Assembly (NCBI GenBank): GCA_009602735.1
Contig: WELA01008917.1
Coordinates: 986,049 to 1,050,048 of the forward strand
Reading direction: 5' to 3'
From: Mesotaenium endlicherianum
Lineage: Eukaryota; Streptophyta; Zygnematophyceae; Zygnematales; Mesotaeniaceae
Length of the DNA stretch: 64,000 nt
Made by a program: the position numbers and the translations under genes. Position 1 is the stretch's first letter, and every line of letters starts with the position of its first letter. The notes beneath the pieces were generated by a model. That model saw only the letters and a program-made list of their open reading frames with translations. It was not told the origin of the DNA and searched no databases. Below are positions 56,766 to 64,000 of this stretch, piece by piece.

Positions 56766-58731
56766 ATGGCCTTGTCTGTGCAGGCGACTGTGCATTTGTC
56801 AAGCTCGTTCCTGGGTACAAACTTACCTCATGATTTACATGGAAGCAAAGTTGATTCAGTATGCTGCTTGAGGAATCAGCGCACCACCAAGTCTTACTCT
56901 GTTAAATCTTCCTTACTTAGACGAGAGTGTGGAGCAAGTCGTTATAAAGCCGTGGTAGCGAAAGCTTTTCCTGGCCTAGAAGCTTATGGGGACTCCATGG
57001 CATCCGTTTCGCCCTATGCTTCCCAGGCCGCTCCTCCCCGCTCAGCTGAAGCTGATGTCATGGGCTTGCTTCTTCGTCAGCGTATCATATTCTTAGGTAG
57101 CCAGATGGACGACTATGTTGCCGACGCCATTGTCAGCCAACTTTTGCTTTTGGACGCGCAAGATGGAAACCAAGACATCCGACTCTTCATAAATAGTCCT
57201 GGAGGCTCTATGAGGTGATTAAACTGCCACTCTGTAAAAAACAGAAGTTCACATGCTTTATGCGTCCATTGCTCCAACCAACAAGGATGTATAGGTTGAT
57301 TCTTTGCTTTATGGCTCTGGTCGCTGAAGGGGTGTGAGTTGTGCAAGAATGTAATCTGACTGGGCGCCACTCTTTTTGAGGAGAGTAGAATTGTTAACGG
57401 TTGTTGTTGAGATGAACTTTGAAGACACACACCGACATATGTGGAAAACCTAACAAGAATCACTGGGGAGCTGGTGTTCTATGCATGAATCCATAGACTT
57501 CGGGCAATCAGTCACAGCTGCATTGAATGTGTCATCTGTCGCTTATAAATATGCAAGCATTTGACTCATCAATGTTCCATCACCTTCATTGCAAGCAAAT
57601 AAGCCGACTGACATTCTAGCTTCTCTTAGAGGAAACTTATGGACTGCAGATGATAGGCCAATCGAGGCAGTGTTGCGCCAAACTGGGGTGAGAGCTTTAG
57701 TTGCAGATCTGAAGTCTAGCATCTTGTGCATTCATTTAAGAAGCAAGCGCTCGTTTACTTTGCCCTCACGTGTGGATTTAAGACCAGGAGTGTTGCAGAG
57801 GCAGCAGAATAGATTGGGAGGGTTAACAGATGAAGGGTAAACCTGAAGTAAGGTACAGTGTGGAATGGGCTTGTACCACAATAGCATGTACGCACTGAAA
57901 CCCTGTGTACTTGTTGTGTTTTTGCAGTTCTGCCATGGCTATCTTTGATGCCATTCAGCTGTGCAGAGCCGACGTGTCAACTATCGCCTTTGGTCTGGCT
58001 GCGTCAACGGCTGCAGTGGTGCTGGCAGGTGGAACCAAGGGCAAGCGTTTTGCCATGCCCAATGCTCGCATCATGATGCACCAGCCTCTGGGAGGAGCCA
58101 GTGGTCAGGCCATTGATGTGGAAATTCAGGCAAAAGAGATCATGCATCACAAGGAAAACATCACCAGGATCTTGTCGACGATCACGGGGAGGCCACATCA
58201 GCAGGTATTGGCCGTACAGCCTGTCAAGTGCCATTTTGGCTAGTCTCTGTAAGGGCATTTTTGGCATTGCAAGCCACATGAGGGAAAATAAACTTAATGA
58301 AGGTTAGCACGGGAAGGAGCACAAGAGTTGCCTATACCCTTGCCATGGTTGAGAATAGAACTCGCAGCCTTTATAGCCAGATGCGTGATACTAATCATGA
58401 TATCGCTGGTGTGCATGGGTGCATGGTGTTGCTCTGCTCCTGCTTACTTATTTTTTCAGCTAGAGATTAGTAACCGTGAATTGGCGTTGGTGTGATGTTT
58501 CCTGATTGTTTATGAGTTCTGATGAGTTGGCAGGTGTTGAAGGACATAGACCGTGACAGGTACATGTCTCCAATGGAGGCTGCGGAGTATGGTATGATAG
58601 ATGGTGTTATTGATGCAGATACTGTCCTTGAAAAGCAGCCTGTGCCACCAAAGGTTTTGTCAAGGAGAGAAGAATTTCAAGATGTTCGCAAATTCTTGAC
58701 GCCCAATATTCCCGATAGTGAAATTGTTTAA
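56766..58731 (+). CDS. CLPP4: Plastid ATP-dependent Clp protease proteolytic subunit 4 (3 exons)
   Basis: Exons 56766-57214, 57928-58204 and 58534-58731 join in phase (donors GTGATT and GTATTG, acceptors TTGCAG and GGCAG) into 307 residues, close to the 292 of Arabidopsis ClpP4. The start ATGG at 56766 is the first ATG in frame. Residues 1 to about 90 are Ser-rich and basic, as expected of a chloroplast transit peptide. The S14 peptidase core begins near [19 protein letters not shown]. The catalytic triad is Ser176 (GLAAS), His201 (MMHQPLGG) and Asp250 (IDRDRY), spaced 25 and 49 residues as in E. coli Clp[18 protein letters not shown] and the C-terminal [13 protein letters not shown] are diagnostic of ClpP4 among plant paralogues. 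It acts in the stromal ClpPR core, degrading proteins fed by ClpC. Only this gene and SNM1 are host genes in the window. It appears intact. Confidence 0.95.
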
Positions 58732-60386
58732 AATTCCCACTTTACCAAAGACATAGGGAACTTTACCACGCAGCTGTAGCCGGATATTCAATAATCATAG
58801 ATGGAGGCAAACCCTGCAAATTAGTATTCACTCACTTTTTGGCACTGTGCCGGTTCAGTGAAGAGATTGTTCCATCATTTGTCCCAAGGCTCATTTTGGG
58901 GGTAGTATTTGGTCAATAGAGCATGCCACTAGTATTGATTGAAATTACAAGGTAGTCACTACATTCACAAATACCCCCCAGCATATCTATCATGGCCGAA
59001 GGATATGGGTGGGTATATTTGGCCAGCCTCAGACTTGAGAGGTCAGCACAGAAGGATCTATGGTGTGGTCCAAGTTTTAAGGTGTGTTGCAAAAAGGGCC
59101 ATGCCTATTTGATGACAAGAGTTTAGATACGCAATTAGTTTGGCAAGTTCTGCAATGCACGGGCGACGTGATCCAAAAGCTAACCTTGAAAAGTTGTCCG
59201 GGTCATTGTTTTGATATGTGGGCCATACCCTCCTATTCCAACATATGGCGATATCTATGCACGTGATTTTTACGTATATTGCATGCCTCAAACTCTTGAT
59301 CTATATGAAGTTGTTGCATCCACTACAAATAGAAAGTTTCGCATTGAGCTTCCTCATTCTCGTAGGCTTGAATGTGGATTTTTCTATTGTTGTCTACAAG
59401 ATACACAATCATAAACCATAAGAGTTATGGACAATGGATCTGTTTGCATCGGTCAATCCGATACCTCCCACCTTTTGATAATCAAGAATTCGTCTCTTTG
59501 CTCGTCCCGCCTTATAGTGCATATCTAGTACTAACCGTAATTGTCCTCTATTTTTACTTGCCTTGGTGCTCATTTATGGTATGCTATATAAATGAGGTCC
59601 GTGATTATGTAGAAGCTTTGATGAACTAATTAGAAAAACCTTATGCTACCTGATGAAATGTGCAAAACATTCAAAGAGAGGCTTAAAGAGATGGGCTAGT
59701 GCCATATATATCTTCCAACCCAGCCTCTGGTCTTCACACCACAGGTGGGGTGTTTGATGGCTGCTCCTACTTTGAGCTCCACAATCGAACAATAATGATC
59801 ACTCTTTATGGTCCACTGAGGACAAACTTAGTAATATATACATATCACTAGTATGTGCGGGTAGTGTGTTGGCTTCACTACGTGGCCATTCCGTAACTCT
59901 TGCGAGGTGAGAATCAGTCAAGTTAAGGGCCGTCGCTCGTGTGAGCTCTTACCCGTACGTGCCCTCGAATCTTTTTTGACCCTCGTAGCGACTGTGTACG
60001 CGTTTCACCTAGATCATCGCGAAAGCAAACGATTCTATCTTGTGAGCGGTCATTGCGAGGCAAAGCGAGGTGTAGCCTTGCCTGGGCCGCAAGGGAGCTC
60101 GTGACAGGGGCGTGAAGAGGGTGCTCTTGGTCGTTGGATGGGTTCATTGGGTCCTGGGTTTGGGAGCGCATGCTGGTGGGCAGCCATGGCTGCTCGTTGT
60201 GGCAGGCAGCTAAGAGGGCATGAGAGAGAGAGAGAGGTGGGAAACGGAGGGAAGGGTGGCCATAGTAGGAGGGCACCAGGGATGGTGGATAAGGGAGGCA
60301 GGGAGGAAGTTGTTGCGTTGACGCTCGCCGTCGAAAGGGATCTCTTGTTTTGAAAAATTGTTAGTCGCAATTGTTTGGAGGAGCTT
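58732..60386. other. Intergenic region after CLPP4, nothing recognised
   Basis: The CLPP4 3' UTR occupies the first part, but no clear poly(A) signal stands out. The rest has short open frames without protein similarity that I can see. A purine-rich GAGAGA patch lies at about 60220-60240. Confidence 0.6.
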
Positions 60387-61280
60387 TGTGAGGGTACATT
60401 TTTGGGTCCCTCAAGAACAACGATATAGGTCTAGTGTGTATGCACATTGTCATGATTTATTGCGTCGAGGTTGACATACAAAACCAAGCTCTACGTTTGT
60501 GAACCATCAACCTTGGAAGATCAACTTTGCATTAACTTTGTACATCCATATGTTGACCTTTTCTAGATTTCCAAGTCACCAAAGTGTAGCGCGTCGAAGC
60601 ATCTTCCGAATGGCACCGGTTTCGTGTCATTTGGTTAATTATCGAGCGAGATAGACGCGATCTAGTCCGCACTCCTTTCGGCACCTAGCGGAATCACACC
60701 AAATGGCCAACTTGTGACTCAATGCACCCAAAGGTGACAATGTTGACTATTCGTGACCCCAAATCCGCGAGCCCTTTAGACTACATAAGTCTTGCATTTC
60801 CATAGTATAAGTGCATCATTGAGGCTATAACTTGGTGACTGCATCACCTACTCTTAGAGGAAGCTTCCTCAAGTTCCAGATTCACTTTTGAGGCGCTATC
60901 CAGGTAGAACTACCCAAGGTAAGCTCCACCAATGAGAGACACTTAGCATTTTTTTACGTGCTTTGCTTTAACTGGTTTGAGTTATGCTTAGCCTATAGGA
61001 GTGCTAGTACATGCCTTGTACACATTAGTGGACATAGGAGAGCCTCCTAGAGTGACTACATGCATTGGATCCGCCGCACACGACGCCGGGTTTCCAGGAG
61101 TATAAGTGCTAGAGATGTCCCTAGAAGAACATCTTTTTAGAAGTCCCATTATGCCAGCTGTAAGTCACAAAGATTATCAGTAAAGCTTACACTTTTATCT
61201 CTTGTGTTTTCAGGACCACTTAGTCTCTCTCTTGTGAAGAGCAAGCCTTGCTGGCTTCCAATCACTAGAAGAACTTCACA
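60387..61280 (+). repeat. Candidate 5' LTR of element G
   Basis: Begins TGTGAGGG and ends ACTTCACA, giving a short TGTGA/TCACA inverted repeat. TGGTGAGCAAAG follows two bases later and could be a primer-binding site, but I cannot assign it to a tRNA. Only one LTR would be in the window, so the borders rest on these signals alone. A TATA-like TATAAGTGC lies near 60806. Confidence 0.4.
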
Positions 61281-61485
61281 AGTGGTGAGCAAAGTCACAG
61301 CTTATACCCCCTGCCATAGGACTACTCTTGAAGATCATGATGTGCTTCCAGTGATCTTTTGGGCCAGACTTCATTAGTTGTTTTCCTACCAGATTACAGT
61401 CTTGAGGTGCTCACTCTGGAGAGTACACACTCCTTACTTCTAAAAAGATCTCTCTTTGCCTGCACGCAATTAGAATCTTCAGCGT
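61281..61485 (+). other. Leader of element G
   Basis: Non-coding stretch between the candidate primer-binding site and the gag start codon at 61486. No other feature. Confidence 0.4.
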
Positions 61486-64000
61486 ATGCCCACCCGTAGT
61501 GGACGTGCTTACCAGCCTTACTACGAAGGGGTTAGTGGAGAAGACTCAGACTCCGATCTCAGTACTGTCACTGAACCCTCTGAAGGGGAACAGCCGGCAC
61601 TCGTGCTTCCTGTGATTGTCCCTGAGCCGTCTTCCCATTGGGCTCACCACGATTCCTGGTATCCCATGGCAGGTGACAACGAGGTCAAGGCTGACAGGTC
61701 CTCCCTCTTCCGCTTCATCGGCAGACCAGGAACCTGTGATCTGGACGACACAATCTCAGAGTTCGAGGCTGAGTTCGTGACCGCGAGGCTTAAGACGCCC
61801 GCGCTCACTAAGCGTGACGTGTTCTATACGCTCATGCGCTATCTCCTTTACGAGGCCCGTGACACATTCCGTGAGAAGGGTGACGAGATCTATGCACGCA
61901 CAGAGCCTGTGGGGGAACCCCCAGTGGAGACCCCCCTCGCTGACCCGGTCAAGGCCTTCTGGGACGTCCTCAGGAAGGAGTTCCAGGTCGCGACCGAAGA
62001 GAAGGTGTACGAGCTGCACCACTTCTTCCGCCGCAAGAATGAGACGATCCGCATGATGTACCGCCGCTTGACGCACCTTCGCCGAGACGTTGGCACCGTC
62101 ACTGACCGGGAGGCAGCGGAGATCTTCTTGCGCGCCGTAGAGCCACGTTTGAGGGAGCAAGCCATGGCTCCTCTCATCTACCACATCGGCTCCGAGTACT
62201 CGCTGGAGGACGCTTACCTCTCAGTCGAGAAGCAGAGCTTGGCCGCCGCACGGAGCAACATTAGCGACCGTGTAGGCCTCGCATCCACGGGCGTACGCCA
62301 GGAGTCTTTGGTGCTGCCATCCACGACGATGCGCCCAGCTCCGGCTCGCTAGTCCCAGCAGCAGCAGCAACCCCAGCGCTCTCAGCTGTCCCAGCAGACT
62401 CAGCAGCGCGGGGCTCCGTGTGGCCGCATTTCCATAGCCGCCACGACAAGCGACCCCTGTTGGTCTTGCAGGAAGACGGGCCACTCTCGCCAGAACTGCA
62501 CTATTGCGCAAAATGGCAAGCCCAGTGACTGTACCTACTGTGGCAAGGCCGGCCACCTGCAAATTGTATGCCTGCAAATGAAGCGCGACGTCGAGAACGG
62601 ACGCGCTCGTGACGGCCCTGCGCCCGCAGCAGGACTTCGGAGCATGCGTAACCCTCGCACGGGTGGACGCCCCTCAATGACGGCAGCCACGGCCACGATG
62701 GACGCCGCACTGACTCCCAGAGTTGATTACTACAGTTTTGACAACGTCAGCGACGCCCTCGTAGAGGCCAATGCCAAGATTGCCAAACTCCGGGGTCTTG
62801 TCGCCACCGACAGTTACGACGCGTGCGGAGCCCTCTTCGCACTCGTCCCGCCGTCTGACGTTCCTGCTCCGACAGCTGGCGTCTGCGTAGCTCCTGCGCA
62901 CTTTCACGACGCCAACACGTGGCAGCCCCAGAGGCTGGCACTTGGCGCTAGAGCAGCGCTGCAGCCTCGCACGCGCCCGCCCCTCGACAGAGCTATGGCG
63001 ACCAGCGCCGCAGACGTCTGCGCAGACGCTTCTGCCAGACCTGCGCACTCTGCGCTGATGTTCGTCAGCAGCCGCTGCACTCGTCCGGTCAGGCTGCCAG
63101 ATGGCAGGTTGCAGGCTCACGCGGTCTTGCTACCCTGCGTCACGGACGCTGCAGCTCTCGACGCGCCCCTTGACGGTCCAGCACACACGCCAGCACAGCT
63201 GCAGGCTCCAGCAGCCCCTCTGGCCTGTGCCGCCCTGCTGACGCCAACAGTGCTTTCGGCAGTCTGCGCAGCGACAGCTGTCGCGACGGGGCGCGCTCGC
63301 TAGCTGAGTACCACAACTGCGACACACACGGCTGCAGCACCCCTCGCTCTACGCGTCGCCAGTTTGGGCATAGATCTACGCACCAGCCGGCAACGCCGGG
63401 ATGATCGCCCCCTGCTGGCTGCTGCAAGCAGCACGGTCCAGCAGGGGCCGACACTTGCCATGTGTCCAGCAGGCCGTGCCGCTCCCATTGTCAGCCACGC
63501 GCACACTTGCACTCTCACGCACACGCTCACGCCGCACACGGTGGCGCGAGGCTTGCCGGGAAGCCAGCTACGGGACCGTAGCCCGGTAGCCACAGCAGCA
63601 GCTGCGCACGCCAGCTACGCACACGTCTTTCCACGTGGCGCGCGCACGCAGCCCGGCACGGCCAGCGCAGATTCGACGTTCGTAATTGCTATTCCTAGTC
63701 AGGGGGGGGCATCCCTGACTACGCTGTGCGGCCAGACCGCCGGGCGGAGCGCCGATGGCACGATCACGGTCGCGCAAAGCCAAGGCTTAAACCCTGGCTG
63801 CGCGCAAAACCCCCGCGCCGACGCAATTCGCGCTACGGGGGCCTCGGCGTACGCATGCGCCGGGGGGGGGGCCTCACGAGCAGCGCCCGAGGCAGCGGAC
63901 ACAGATATTGATGCCGGACCAGCCACGCGCCCCCGCAACCCCAGAGGCAATTGGGAGGCGCCACTTGGCAGCCTCCCAGCAACCGCACTTGCGCCAGTCC
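61486..64000 (+). mobile_element. Element G: gag region of a GC-rich Ty3-type element, runs off the window
   Basis: Starts MPTRSGRAYQPYYEGVSGEDSD. A gag domain is visible at about residues 85-260 (SSLFRFIGRPGTCDLDDTISEFEAEF, VKAFWDVLRKEFQVATEEKVYELHHFFRRKNETIRMMYRRLTHLRRDV, IFLRAVEPRLREQAM). Two CCHC knuckles lie around 62458-62572 (CWSCRKTGHSRQNC and CTYCGKAGHLQIVC). Beyond them is an Ala/Pro-rich low-complexity stretch to the window edge. Neither protease nor RT has been reached by 64000. GC content is far above that of elements A-D. Broken, about two breaks. Confidence 0.75.

Noticed and set aside
59084-59629. Short open frames downstream of CLPP4
   Set aside because: Overlapping frames of 60-85 codons without similarity or conserved context; chance.
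60138-60353. Gly/Arg-rich open frame near 60.2 kb
   Set aside because: Purine-rich simple sequence gives open frames on both strands; no evidence of coding.
1-64000. CRISPR arrays, tRNA or rRNA genes
   Set aside because: No spaced direct repeats of the CRISPR type, and no tRNA or rRNA sequence was recognised on either strand by reading. A tRNA scan could still reveal a degenerate copy.

Overview
The window is nuclear DNA of a green plant. Its two recognisable host genes are a DNA cross-link repair nuclease of the SNM1 (DCLRE1A) family at the left edge (62-4875, + strand, 3' part only) and a complete plastid Clp protease subunit gene, CLPP4, at 56766-58731 (+ strand, three exons). A nucleus-encoded ClpP4 with a transit-peptide-like N terminus places the source in the green lineage. 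The large load of chromodomain Ty3 elements primed by initiator-Met tRNA fits a big, repeat-rich land plant genome. A seedless plant such as a fern, lycophyte or bryophyte is my guess, not something the sequence proves.

Layout: 1-4.9 kb is GC-rich SNM1 with seven exons in the window. 4.9-6.7 kb holds nothing recognised. 6.7-55.2 kb is a nested pile of transposable elements. 55.2-56.7 kb is the region upstream of CLPP4. 56.8-58.7 kb is CLPP4. 58.7-60.4 kb is intergenic. 60.4-64 kb is the 5' part of a GC-rich Ty3-type element (G) running off the right edge.

The pile can be ordered by who sits in whom. Element E (- strand, old, broken) holds element A at a TTTCC target duplication (A = 7955-24096, - strand, 720-bp LTRs about 3% apart). 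A in turn holds element B1 in its gag (15766-21988, - strand; gag and pol open throughout). E's pol is also interrupted by a piggyBac-type DNA transposon (28328-31359). To the right lie tandem pieces of a non-coding LTR element C (1207-bp LTR at 32029-33235). C's internal region holds element D (35465-44198, + strand, same family as A and E, heavily broken). C's second LTR is cut by B2 (45656-52260), a near twin of B1. Beyond B2 is an older gag-protease fossil F (to about 55.2 kb, - strand).

A, D and E are one chromovirus family with an unusual trait: after pol, and before the 3' LTR, they carry a further sense-strand gene (here called aORF) for a coiled-coil protein I do not recognise. In all three copies its start is preceded by a branch-point-like motif (TACTAAC or CACTAAC) and a 3' splice site. 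C has no coding capacity but shares the primer-binding site, the polypurine tract and a conserved LTR core with this family, so it looks like a non-autonomous partner. Several junctions (B1 left end, B2 ends, piggyBac flanks) show that recombination between element copies, and not only insertion, shaped the region.
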